From NCBI RefSeq assembly GCF_047496725.1, contig NC_132980.1, forward strand, positions 11,734,572-11,798,571: DNA of 64,000 bases. Reading direction: 5' to 3'. Source of the stretch: Anoplolepis gracilipes (lineage: Eukaryota; Arthropoda; Insecta; Hymenoptera; Formicidae). The notes under the pieces are model-generated. The model was not told where the DNA came from, ran no database searches, and saw only the letters and a program-made list of their open reading frames with translations. A program made the translations under genes and the position numbers. Position 1 is the stretch's first letter. Each line of letters begins with the position of its first letter. Of the stretch, positions 50,902-63,400 are shown piece by piece.

Positions 50902-52627
50902 GATAAATCACTGGTGGAGCACGGTCACTCACGGACGGACGGAACTGATGGAAGCGATGTTAACAGCAACCAGCAACCAGCAACGTTAACGGTCGGCAGC
51001 AACGGCGATGCGACACGACGTGATAAATTCATACGCGCCTCGTTATCATGCGAATATATCGGCTTCGCTGCGTCGTTTTTACGTTTTTATGTTTTATTAA
51101 CGACAAGCTACGTATGCGGATTACAATTTCTTTCTTTCTCTCTCTCTTTCTCTCTCTCTCTTTTTTTCTCTGCGGCAAGAAGCCATGAAATTATGGCTGC
51201 GTTTCCTTTGGATGCTCACGCGCTGAGAGCGTCTTTCTATCCTTGTTGCTCTTTAGACGTCAAAGAGAGATAGAATGACGCTATCAGCGTGCGATTGGTC
51301 AAAGGGAACGCAGCCTATAGTACAAGCAGCGCCGGATGTGTCGCCATATTGCACGCAACGGCCGATACCCAATTAGACGAAGCGGAATTTTAATCATCTT
51401 TTATCTATACGAAGCATTCGAATTATTGTTTATGTCGAAAGTGTACGAATCGAATTATTTCATGACTTTTGTGCGAATTGAAAATATAATTTAAAAAAAA
51501 TGGAGTATCCCGTTATTTATTAATTATAGACAATCAAATAGACGAAAAGAATAAATGTCTCTACATGAAACATTCTAATTCCGAAGTAAACGGAAATAAA
51601 AATGTATTATTACGTGTATAGGGAGTCGGCGGGGAGACGAACTTACCGCGTGACGATAGTTAGTTGACGCAGCGGCCGCGCTGCGGCGCTGCTGGCGGCG
51701 CGCACCTCGCCGATCGATCGCCGCACTCGAGAGCGTCGACACGTTATTATTTTTTAAACGAATTTATCGGTGATCGTGTCGCACGGAATGACATATCCGC
51801 GAAATGCTTCGGTCACTAGAGTAACCGGAAACGTCGCATTTCGCTCGGCGGTATCGAAATTCGCCATCGAACGCTTCCAATAGGCGTTCGCGCAAATTCG
51901 CCCGGCGCGGTTCTTTTCTTTTTAGCGCGAATACTTTAAATCATCTAACGATCAGCGCCGCACGCAGCGGCGACGTTGCCAAACGTACGCATCCGCCATT
52001 ATCCGTACCTATACCCAAGAATATACACGTATACATGATACGCGATATCGCTGCTAAAGACCTAACCTAACATAACCGCCGCGAGTACGGTTGCACGAGC
52101 TCGGTGGATAATAAGGGATCGCTGACATGGCATTACAATTTCTCTCGATCACTCGATACATTTGTGAACGTTCGGTTTAAAATGCGATATCAATTTTACA
52201 ATTTATAATCGTCTCCATGTCTTTTAGGTTTGTATATACATCTACGACGTGTCGTAATCTTTTATATGTTTGTAAAACAACGTCTCTGTCATTACATCAT
52301 TCGTACTTGATTGAATTATTGTTTCTTATTTCAATCTACAGAGAGCATGAGTGAATAGGAAAGCTACGAGAATCTCCATATAGTTAGCCATCTTTGATAG
52401 TACCTTGTCAATGGTAACACATCAGTTTTCTGTGGTTTCCTGTGTCCGTGTCGTCTGGTGCCGCAGTCACATTACGATCGTGAATAGGTATATATGATTG
52501 AACAAACAAATCAGCGTTAAGAACCATCAAGAAAAATCGTCGTTCGATCTTTCACTTATCATCGACAGTTTTCTTACTGGTACAACTACGTGATATCTTA
52601 AATTTTGGATCCGTGCGCTCTGCTAAA
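50902..52627. promoter_or_regulatory. Divergent promoter interval between KMT5A and strawberry notch
   Basis: About 1.7 kb separates the KMT5A ATG (- strand) from the first candidate coding exon of strawberry notch (+ strand). It contains a GC- and CpG-rich core around 51620-52010 (GCGGCCGC, repeated CGCG/CGCC). It also has an inverted CCAAT box (GATTGGTC, 51293-51300), CGCCATATT near 51342-51350 and CCGCCATT near 51990; the last two resemble YY1/Pho-type GCCAT cores. A pyrimidine run lies at 51127-51171. A strong - strand splice donor at 51646/51647 suggests a first exon of a - strand transcript. Promoter function is inferred from position and composition. Confidence 0.5.
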
Positions 52628-55600
52628 ATGGTACGTATACAACATCGAGTAACGAAACCAATAATGTTTAAAAATTTCTTTTGAAAATTTGCATTTTAAA
52701 TTATAATATATGACTGTACTCGTAAAAACGCATAATGTATCAGCTCCTAATAAATCTTTCGCTATTATTGCGACGATACCGACTCGAATAAGCTCGAAAA
52801 GAAACGTTCGTCGCAAGTTGCGGGCAACTTTGAAGAGCGAGCAATTTTATTTAAAAATTGTGAGGGTAAGAGGGAGGGCGACGAAAAAATATTCAATTAC
52901 GCAAACGTCGATGGATATTGGATTTCTGATAACGTTTTCCAGTTGATCTCTCTCCATAGCGAGAGCAGGGAGGAAAACAAATCCCGAGCGGCGAGCACCC
53001 GTCCTCTCCCGCGATCGGTCGCGCAGCGATTAATCGCGAAAACGCGGCAATTTTTTGGCTCCCGCGCCCTGCGAATCTGCCCTTATTCGCTGCCGCGGGT
53101 AGCGGTAGCCGGCAACAGCGCGCGTCCGCTTGCAGCGCCATCGGTGGCAGCGGCGCGCACTCTGAGCGGGCGCGTGTGTTTTTGTATTTTCGTTGGTTGC
53201 GATGCTGGGCGACGGGCGACGGGTCGACGGGACGGACGGGGGTCAATATGGCGGTAGCCGAGCGAACGCGCTCTCCACTCTCGGCGTGAATCTCGCGCGC
53301 GCGCTTACATCGACGACGATTGCGTGAGATGGCCCGGCTCGCATGCACAGTGCTAACGTCCGTTGCGTCGATCTCGTAGCTCGATTACGGCACATCACCC
53401 TCACCGGATCAACGCCGCGGAAACCGTCGGCGATGTTAGCTTGATGCGACACGCGCTCCTTCTCCATTCCTTTAATCGGGCCGAAAAAAATCTCGATCGC
53501 TCGCGCTCGTTTGTCTCGGGGCCCGCATATTCCGTCGGTAATTCTAGTAGCTCATCTACGCGACCACGCGCTAGGGAATCATCGGGATCCTTATCGTCCT
53601 AGCATCGCTACACCTCTTGACAAGGACGCACACGAGATCTCGGAATACTTGGTTTGTCATGGTGGGTTTTTATTCTTGATATTCACAAAAGCTGAAATAA
53701 AAAATGTAAGAAGGAGAAAAAAAAGTCGAATATATATTTTACAAAGGATATGAAAGAGCACGCGCTTCCTGCAAAGGTTAATGCGTATTTTGTTATATCT
53801 GTTGATTTTTCTATGCGGAAAAAACGACTAACCTAGAGTCTCGCGTGCACAATGTATTCTTTTTTGTTCTTTCGCGCCGAATCAGCGTTCCGATGAGCTG
53901 TTACCGCGATCGGAATTGTAAATGACATTGCATTATAATATAAATGTATGAGAGAACACTTTTATCTTAAATTTCGCATATGTATGTATGTGCATTTAAT
54001 GCATGCTCGACGAAAAATGCTATTCGGATTATAATATTATAAAAAAAAAATTTCAATAATTTATGAAATTCTTGTATACTTTTATTTGTCAATTTGAATT
54101 TTTTCTTAGGTCTAAAACAGACCACCTAATTTTAATGTTATGTAATATCTTAAAGATACTTTTAATTTATTTTTTGCTTTTGATTTGATATTTGCTTTTC
54201 TGATTTATATCAACTGGTATCTGTTAATCATAATGTATTTTTATAGGCAACAAAAAATGAGGACGGAATGAGCGATGATACTAGTGGAAGTGACTTTGAT
54301 GATGAAGAGGATCCTGATAAAATTGAAGTACCTGGTAAATTATAAATTTGCATTGTACAAACGATATGTTTATATATATCTTGTCGTAATAAAAACTTTT
54401 CTAGGAATTTGCCATTTTTTACAAGATGATGCAACTATTTTTTACACAATTTAAGTAATGTTTTAAAAACTTAAAGAAACAATTTTTATTAGGTGGGGGT
54501 AAAGATCTTGCAACCGCTGCTGGAATTGGTAATATCAAAGATGAAAAACCTACAGATTTGCCAACGAATACTTTGGAAAAGACACAAGGAACGTTAAATG
54601 GTAAATCATTATATATATATATATATATTTATATAATATTTAAAGCAAGGCAAATCTTTTTATTAGTTTTTTCTATTATTTTAATATTATCTATCTAAAA
54701 ATATTTAGTATTAAACCAAAAATTTGGCAACAAAATTCCTGGAGGATTAGTAACAAAGGCTGCAACACCGGGTTATGAAATGGTGCATGTAGGAGGTTCT
54801 CAAGGCACTCCACCAGGTTTGGTTAATACAAATCAAATGAATCAACTCAATCAATTAGCGACTGGTGGATATGGTTTTCCACCAGGATTAGCTTCTCTTG
54901 CAGGATTTAATCCTGCTGCTTTTCTCCAGTCAAGTAAGTTTACTTTTAAAAATGTTTTTATTGCGATGTGATAGAATGAAAAATTTTATATAGTACATAG
55001 AAAGCAGATTTTTTTTTTTCTTTCTACTTAATTTTTAAAAACTTTCTTTCATATAAAAGTATGTATAAATTATATAATCTGTACATACATAAATAATTTA
55101 TATTCACGTACAGAACCATATTAATAATATCTCGATGACTTACATAAATTACTATCAGTTTTTTAAATATAATATTTATTTTAAATTTTCTTGCCTAATT
55201 ACTGTTCTGTCTTGTAATAAATAAGATGATGTTTTGCGTGTCCTTATTATATGTTTATAAAAATAATAAAAGATTGAATAATATTAAGCTATACATATAT
55301 ATATTTAAGAAATGAGAAAATTGTATTTATAAGTTGCCATATTTGTCTAATACAAATTAATAGCAAATTGTGATTGCTACAATAATATTAATTATATATT
55401 TATGTTAATTATTCCTTAGGCATGGATATGAATGCTTTAATGGGTAGCTTTATGGGTATGTCTGGAATGAACATGGGGGTTAATCCTTTTGTTCAGTTGC
55501 TTAATCAAAGTGGAATTCATCCTAATTGGACAGGTATTTCAGCTATTTTTAATATATTGCGAAAACATCCCAAGTATCGTAAAAAACACTTCAAAAAAAT

Positions 55601-58024
55601 GACAATTTAAGAAGCAATTTTATATCATTTGTTAATTTACTAATTTTGTTATAGGAAAAAATATGTCACAGATGTGGATGAATTCAGGTGATCCAACAAA
55701 AATGATGCAGCCAAATATACCAGAAGAGGAAGAAGTAGATGATGAAGATATGGGTGTTGCCGAGACTTATGCCGATTACATGCCGACGAAATGTATGTAT
55801 TAATAATGTCCATCGTTTCATTTCTCTTTTATTTACACGCTACTCACTTTCAACTGAAATTTGTAATTAACAGTGAAACTCGGACGAAAGCATCCAGATC
55901 CGGTTGTCGAAACGGCATCCTTGTCAAGTGTCGAACCAACAGATGTTTGGTACAAAGTATCTATACCGGAGGATTCGATACGATCTGGCGCGTTATCTGC
56001 GCTTCAACTCGAGTCAATCACGTACGCTTCTCAACAGCATGAGCATTTGCTGCCCGATGGTACACGCGCCGGATTTCTTATCGGCGACGGTGCGGGTGTT
56101 GGCAAAGGCAGAACTATAGCCGGCATAATATTCGAGAATTATTTGAAAGGTCGAAAACGTGCCATTTGGGTATCAGTGTCGAACGATCTCAAATACGACG
56201 CCGAACGCGATTTAAAAGATATAGGTGCATCTAAAATCGAAGTATGTATTTTGTTTTGTACTACCTAAATTGTATTAAAATCATATACTGTTAAATATGT
56301 GAACAATTGATATTAAAATATTAATATTAAAAATTTCAATTTTAATTTTTTGTTTCTCACTTGCAATCAATACATTATTAGCTTACATTTTAATAATTTT
56401 ATATAATTATTGTAAATACAATTAATACACAATTACAATAAATTTATTACGAATAAATTTGCAGGTACACCCATTGAATAAATTCAAGTATGCGAAAATC
56501 TCATCAGCCGTAAACGGCAATGTGAAAAAAGGCGTAATCTTCAGTACATATTCTGCGTTAATTGGTGAATCGTCACAAAGTGGCGGAAAATACAAGAGCC
56601 GGTTGAAACAGCTATTGCAATGGTGCGGTGAAGATTTCGATGGTCTAATCATTTTTGACGAATGTCACCGTGCGAAAAATTTGTGCCCTACTGGAAGTTC
56701 AAAACCTACAAAAACAGGTGAAATAAATTTATATACATAAAAAAATCTACTTGTTTGAAGCATCTACATGAATGGCTTTAGTTTATCGATAATAAAACTT
56801 TTGCAGGATTAACGGTCTTGGAACTGCAAAATAAACTTCCAAAGTCTAGAGTCGTATATGCCAGCGCTACTGGCGCTTCCGAACCTCGCAATATGGCCTA
56901 CATGGTACGATTAGGTATGTGGGGCGAAGGCACCCCTTTCCCGGAATTTAATGATTTTATCACCGCTGTGGAAAAGCGCGGTGTCGGCGCGATGGAGATT
57001 GTAGCAATGGACATGAAACTACGCGGTATGTACATCGCTCGGCAATTGAGTTTCCACGGTGTTGCCTTCAAGATTGAGGAAGTACCTCTTTCCAAGGATT
57101 TCACGAAAGTGTATGATCATTCGGTGCGATTGGTGAGTTATCGTGTGCGAAAATATAAGTTTTTACAAATTGTTCAAAATATCCTCAACCTCAAACGCAA
57201 TCTATATTTTCATCTAGTGGGTAGAAGCGATGCAGAGATTTCAAGAGGCAGCGGAATTGATAGACGCGGAAAATCGCATGAAGAAGACGATGTGGGGTCA
57301 ATTTTGGTCGTCACATCAGCGCTTCTTCAAGTATCTCTGTATTGCTGCAAAAGTGAAGCATGCAGTGGCTGTGGCTCGCGAGGCGGTTAAATGCGGCAAG
57401 TGCGTAGTGATTGGTTTGCAGTCTACCGGCGAGGCACGCACCTTGGAACAATTGGAACGCGATGACGGCGAACTCAGCGATTTCGTTTCCACTGCCAAGT
57501 CAGTGACCTTTTAGCTCGTAACGAGGGAAATAATTATGAAATAGATTCAGAACATATTTAATAATAATAATAATAATTTCGATGTTTACAGAGGTGTTTT
57601 GCAAACGCTAGTGGAGAAACACTTTCCTGCACCAGATCGTAATCGCATCCAGCGTCTTCTTGGTCTAGAACCACCAAAGCTTAAGTTAGAAGGCGAAGAT
57701 GATATGGACGGTGCTGGTGGTTCTGCGGGTGGTAGCAAAAGGAAACCAATCCGGCAAGCGGCGCAGCGTGCATCGAAAAAGGTGCGCGCCTGGTCGTCAG
57801 AAGAGGAGATATCGGAGGAAGATAGAAACGGTGCTCATAGTTCCGGTTCAGAGTTTAAGTTAAGCGGTAGTGAAAGCGAAGACGATCATCATACCGACGA
57901 AGAGAGCAATATCAGTTCCGATTTTAATCCGTTCTTCAGCGATAGCGATTCTGATGCTGGTAATTTTGCACTAACTTTTTTATTTCGTAATCCATTTTCT
58001 TTTTTACTTTGATTTTTAAGTCGA

Positions 58025-58091
<67 letters not shown>

Positions 58092-60462
58092 GGTGCAAAA
58101 TTTCTCAATAATTATTTTATTTTTAGATCCTTGGGATAGGCGAAAGAAAAAGGGCAAGAAACAAAAGAAACCTGCGAAGAAACGTTTGAGCACGCAAGAT
58201 AAAATCCAATCGATGCTGGTGCACAAACAGTCCAGCAACAGAAATAAACGCAATGGCGATACGGCAATGAGCGGTGGACCTATAGGTGCCATGGGCGGAG
58301 GTGCGTCAAATAATCAGGCACCGCCTAGAGATGCTATCGAGAGGGCTTGTAGTATGAAGGAAGAACTATTATCGCAAATAGAGACTCTTGGCGAACGATT
58401 GCCGCCAAACACGCTAGATCAATTGATAGACGAGCTCGGTGGACCAGAGAATGTTGCGGAAATGACGGGTAGGAAAGGTCGCGTCGTACAAACGGAAGAC
58501 GGTGCAATACAATACGAGTCCAGATCGGAAGTAGATGTTCCTTTGGAAACTCTCAATCTGACAGAGAAGCAGAGGTAGGTATCGAACAAAAATTCTTACA
58601 TACAAGCATACTTCCACTAAGTCGCATATTTAATTTTCATTGATTCGTAAAGAAATTTTTCATACATAAGATAATATTCTAATATAATTTATATTACACA
58701 TTTATTGTGTCTACAAAAACGCGTTTATATTGGTCAAATATTTTTAATAAATAAATATCTATCTTGTGTACAGGTTTATGGATGGAGAGAAAACTGTAGC
58801 GATAATTTCTGAAGCGGCTAGTAGTGGTATATCATTGCAGAGCGACAGACGAGCGAGGAATCAAATGCGACGTGTGCATATCACGCTCGAGTTACCGTGG
58901 AGTGCGGACAGAGCGATACAACAATTTGGACGAACGCATCGATCGAATCAGGTTAATGCGCCGGAATATATATTTCTTATATCAGATTTGGCCGGAGAAA
59001 GGAGATTCGCCTCGATTGTTGCAAAGCGTCTAGAAAGTCTGGGTGCACTGACGCACGGTGATCGTCGCGCGACGGAGACTCGAGATCTCTCGCAGTTTAA
59101 TATCGATAACAAATATGGTCGCGCAGCACTTGAAGCGACGATGAAAACTATAATGGGGTTCGTAATCAGTGAAAAATATATCGAAAAATCATCTCGCAAA
59201 ATATGGGGAATAGAGATTTATAAAATTGACAAATTATAATTTCAGGTACGAAGCGCCATTGGTACCACCACCTCAAGACTATCACGGAGACTTTTTCAAA
59301 GACGTGGCTGACGCGCTAGTAGGCGTCGGTTTAATTTGCAACAGTGAGAGCACCCCAGGTGTACTCACACTCGACAAAGATTACAATAATATGTCAAAGT
59401 TCCTGAATCGTATTCTCGGCATGCCGGTCGATTTGCAAAATCGTCTGTTCAAATATTTCACCGATACACTCAACGCCATCATCACACAGGCTAAGAAGAC
59501 CGGTCGCTTCGACATGGGTATTCTTGACCTCGGAACATCGGGCGAAAACGTGCACAGAGTGCGATTGTACCGATTCTTACGAAAACATGCGACCGGGAAA
59601 GCACCAACGGAGTTGCACGTGGTTCATGTTGAACGTGGCATGAGTTGGGCCGAAGCCACGAACAAATGTTCGGAATTAACCGGGGCGAAAGAGGGCTTCT
59701 ACCTCAGTCATCAAGTACGTAATGGCAAACAGACAGCAATTCTCGCGATCGTAGTGGACAGTGGCAAGAAGAAGACCGAGAGCAAGAAAGATCAGCTTTA
59801 TATGGTGTACAGGTAATTACTTGAAACTCTTCTACATATATTTACAATAGTTTAAATCATTATAATATAAACAGTAGAATTAGGGTTATCTGTTTTATAT
59901 CAGCATAATCTTTGATTTTATTGAAAATGATATAATCATTCATTGTAGACCCAACACGGGACTACAATTACGACAGGAGAGTCTAGGTGAATTAGAAAAA
60001 AAATATAAGAAAGTAAGTAACGATGAGGCTGAACCACACTGGACGCAACAGTACGAGGCTTCCGTAAATACGTGTTCACACGCGTACTGGAGCGGAAATT
60101 GTAAAAACGCCACTCTTGGACTTATGGACTGTGAAGTAGGGCTAAGAAGACGTTCCTATAATGTATTAGCCGGTTCGGTTCTGAGCGTTTGGAGCCGTGT
60201 GGAGAACGTCCTGGCTGCACGATCCGGACATAATTCTAAAATGCAAGTTGTGAGACTGCGAACAGGTAAGTTAATTCGATAATTATAATTCATAATTGTT
60301 GTTCCGGTAAAGCTGGTAAAAAAACGACAATTTCTTACCTTTGTTTCTGTGACAGATGAAGGGTTGAAGATCGTCGGCACGCTTATTCCAAAGTCTTGTA
60401 TGGAAGCGTTGCGTCAAGCGCTTTCCTCCGACGCGGAAAACACGGAGGAACAGACGTTTTGA
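52628..60462 (+). CDS. sno: Strawberry notch (SBNO1-like) SNF2-type helicase-like transcription regulator
   Basis: Exons: 52628-52630 (ATG, end of a 5' exon), 54247-54334, 54493-54600, 54709-54933, 55420-55533, 55655-55792, 55874-56241, 56465-56717, 56807-57132, 57218-57498, 57592-57959, 58127-58574, 58774-59157, 59246-59812, 59949-60265, 60356-60462 (TGA). The frame is continuous for 1364 aa. The N-terminus is acidic, then Gly/Met/Asn-rich. Helicase lobe 1 has Walker A GDGAGVGKGRT (about 296-306) and DECH (about 413-416), with VVYASATGASEPRNMAYM. A charged linker (about 640-800) precedes lobe 2 with SEAASSGISLQ and motif VI QFGRTHRSNQ (about 957-966); the conserved C-terminal domain follows. 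The order and motifs are those of strawberry notch, a nuclear protein that promotes Notch- and EGFR-dependent transcription. All catalytic motifs are intact. Exons from 54247 on are firm; the ATG-bearing exon is inferred. Confidence 0.94.
52940..53661 (+). promoter_or_regulatory. Second CpG-rich island and possible alternative first exon of strawberry notch
   Basis: This 0.7 kb block is clearly GC/CpG-rich against AT-rich flanks and lies inside what would be strawberry notch intron 1. It ends in TTTGTCATG/GTGGGT (ATG 53659-53661, GT from 53662), a possible second first exon whose last codon is again ATG and which would splice to 54247 in frame. Long open frames on both strands here are composition artefacts of a stop-poor GC-rich island. 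Promoter and exon use are inferred. Confidence 0.4.
55874..57498 (+). CDS. sno: Strawberry notch exons with ATP-binding helicase lobe
   Basis: Four exons (55874-56241, 56465-56717, 56807-57132, 57218-57498) encode the nucleotide-binding lobe and the start of the linker: LQLESITYASQQHEHLLPDG, Walker A GDGAGVGKGRT, NDLKYDAERDLKDIGA, DECHRAKN and SATGASEPRN. They continue through MWGQFWSSHQRFFKYLC to VVIGLQSTGEARTLEQL. This is among the most conserved parts of the SBNO family and identifies the gene without doubt. Confidence 0.95.
58028..58086. repeat. (TA)n microsatellite in a strawberry notch intron
   Basis: About 29 TA units fill much of the 167-bp intron 57960-58126, just upstream of the acceptor TTTTTAG. 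Confidence 0.95.
58774..60462 (+). CDS. sno: Strawberry notch exons with helicase motif VI and C-terminal domain
   Basis: Exon 58774-59157 carries EAASSGISLQ, LELPWSADRAIQQFGRTHRS and RFASIVAKRLESLGALTHGD. Exons 59246-59812, 59949-60265 and 60356-60462 give the family-specific C-terminal domain (LTLDKDYNNMSKFLNRILGM, HVERGMSWAEATNKCSELTG, YRPNTGLQLR, TCSHAYWSGNCKNATLGL, VLAGSVLSVWSRVE). The donor of the first of these is the unusual GTTCGT at 59158, required by frame. The protein ends at TGA 60460-60462. Confidence 0.93.
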
Positions 60463-63400
60463 ATGTATCAAGGGTAAGATGTCAGATGAATCATATTTAT
60501 ATATTGCGCATAAAAATAATTCATATACATAAAATTATCGATTTTCATTCTCAGTATCCTCGAGTTAATATTTAATTAATTATTCTAGAGGTATGAATAG
60601 GACCAAGCAAGCTTTTCGGCATGATTTTAATATGCCGTGATGTCTAGAAAAATCCCTCTTTTCTTAAACCTTTCATCGAAACACAACAAGGGGAATGCGA
60701 ATTGTGCAAATATGCGACCGTCATCAGGCATATTACTGGAACCTTTGATACGTCGAAAAATAGATTCCAAGATGAATCTACTAGTCGGCAACAGTCGGCG
60801 CTTTGCTATCCAATGTTGATGAATGACAAGCAAACGCTTCCATAATTAACCGACAAAGTCAAGACTACAACTTGCTGCTTAGTTATTTGTCATGCAATCG
60901 TGAAAATTGTAGCATCCACCCGCCGTATACCAATGTAGATTTCTAAGTAGTTAGCCCTCTCTTTTATTATCTTCTAGAAATATGTACGCCCTCCCCCTCC
61001 CCTCTCCCTGTTACACCAGGAAGAGGAAGTTTATTTTTTACATCGTCGTCGTTACTTATAATATTTTCACCAAGAGATTTTTAGCAGACATAGTGACGTA
61101 CAGTAGGGTGAACACAAATTCCATTCATTTTGGCTGTGTCCTAAAAGAAACGCGAGAAGAGTAATTGGACAACTCATAAAGAATGCGTTTTCACTTAGAA
61201 ACGTATTCTATTTAAACGTATGTTTCAAGACGTGTTCATTCAATTTATTCAAACTATTCTATAGCGCGAATTTAAACATTCGACGACCATCAATTGTTTT
61301 CATTGAAATCACAGTGCCAGTAAATTCGGTTAAAAATGGTAACTATCAACAGGATAAATTAATAAATCGAAAATAAGACGATTGGAATATTTTGATTTTA
61401 TCTGGAAAGCACAAATGTATACGCGACAGCTTTTTTGATTTGTTTGTTTAGCGTTTTTGTTTGATCTTAATCCAATCGATCAATTGGAAGGATTTTTCAT
61501 ATGTGCTACTGCTATTGTTGCTACAGCTACCATTATCACTATAAATTACTGCTAATATATTAATATTAATGCTGCACACATACAATTACACATACACATA
61601 CAATTACAAAATTACTATTAATATTATCAAGATGTAGGGAGACGAGGTAAACACTATATATACACACACATTGCAAATATACTTGTTTTTTTTTTCTATT
61701 CTGTAAAACTTGAGAGATACATAATTTATACTATTCATGTGCCAAGTTATACATACATTCTCTATTTCTTTCTCTTATTATTGTGACAAAAAAAAAACTG
61801 GTTTAAAAAAAAGAGATTGATTTTTATTAATTTTATTCTACATATCACTAGATGTAAAAAAATTACATTCCCATCTATAAATGGGGTACATTTTAAGTTT
61901 TATATGATACAAGTTATCTTCACTTAAAGTCGGCATTATTAAAAGAATGCAAAAGTATAATTTATAATACTCTTTCTTACAAAGTAGAATTATTTTTAAT
62001 TTTTTTTTTAAATAGAAAAAATATATATAATACTTTTTCCTTTGTTTGAACTTTTGAATTTATTTATTTTTTACAAATTTTACTGAAATGTATCGAAAGT
62101 GAAATAAAACGTAAAGATGTATGATACTTTCACGATGCTGTAAATCTTAATCGACAGCACAACTTTAACGACATACTTTTTGAAATTGTTCAGGACGATA
62201 CCTCGTCTCTCGACGATCATCACCTTTAAACTAGTTAGCCTTAAAACAAAGGGAAAAAAGAATTAGATCGAAATAACGTATACAGCCGATATATTTATAT
62301 TCAAATGCATATACTAGTAACCAGTGCGGCCTGTATGTACACTGAATGTATGTAGTTGTCTGTTTGTACGTCTGAACAAGTTTTGAACGAATGCAAAGTT
62401 TTGAGGAAGAACTAATAATGATATAGGCCTCGCGATATATCCACTTTCTCTAATAATAATGATAGAATTACAAGATGCAGACTTTTAGAGCGTAGAGTAC
62501 TGTCGGAACAGTGTTAGAATAAATCCATGATTAGAATTCTCATTTTAGTGATTTAATTTTTAAGAACGTGTGCGTATAATGCGTCTGATGGGAGAAAGAT
62601 GTTCATCGTCATTCACCTGTTTCCACGATTTCTCGCATCGCGAGTAATTATAATATGTAACAATAGAAACTAACATCTACACAGATAACTACATATTGCA
62701 TTTATAAGGAAGAAAAAAATAACATTTGATCGTATAATATTTATTATATTCATTATATATATATATATTCGATAATAATCTATGATAATTTTTTTTGCCA
62801 TAATTAAAAAAAAAGAAAAAAGAAAAATGCAATATTTTAGCGAGATTTATATCGTAGGTTTAATTCCTTTAGCTGCTATCAAGTATTTGTAATACGTGAT
62901 ATTAATTATTATTACATTACTTTGACAAAATACGGAAACGTAGAATTAAATGTGTGATCCGAACATACGAATCACGTCGTTCAATTCAGAGTTCCATTCA
63001 AAGATGCAATTATAGATATAAATAATAAATTGGGCAGCGAAACTTTACGACGTGATTATATGCTGATAAAGTTAAATGTAAAATGTACATATTGAAGATT
63101 GTAAAACGGAACTTTAGAACGTAGACGAGATGCTATTTTGTATTCGATATTTTTTACACTTATTATCTCGCTTGAGTTCCTATCTTTGCAGGCGCGACTT
63201 ATAAATGTAGTATCTAGTAGACGTGGAAACAGGCACGCTTTCTAGTGAAATAATTATTCCTTTTGTAATGTGCTGTGTTTACTTTCATGGATGACAAATC
63301 GAACGAGTGTTGCGTGTATATATGCATATGTATAAATGTCTCTGTGTACGTCAACCCAATAATTCTTATTCAAAATGACATCATCTGAAAATTGTTTCGT

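Noticed and set aside
50755..51273. 172-codon + strand open frame near the KMT5A promoter
   Set aside because: It overlaps KMT5A exon 1 antisense and runs through low-complexity CT repeats; composition explains the lack of stops.
52067..52084. CCTAACCTAA as interstitial telomeric repeat
   Set aside because: Only two units of the insect telomere motif, easily chance.
52893..53467. Long open frames on both strands in the CpG island
   Set aside because: Arg/Ala-rich translations in mutually overlapping frames are typical of stop-poor GC-rich DNA; no family resemblance.
54228..54434. 68-codon - strand frame opposite strawberry notch
   Set aside because: Antisense shadow of the acidic N-terminal exon.
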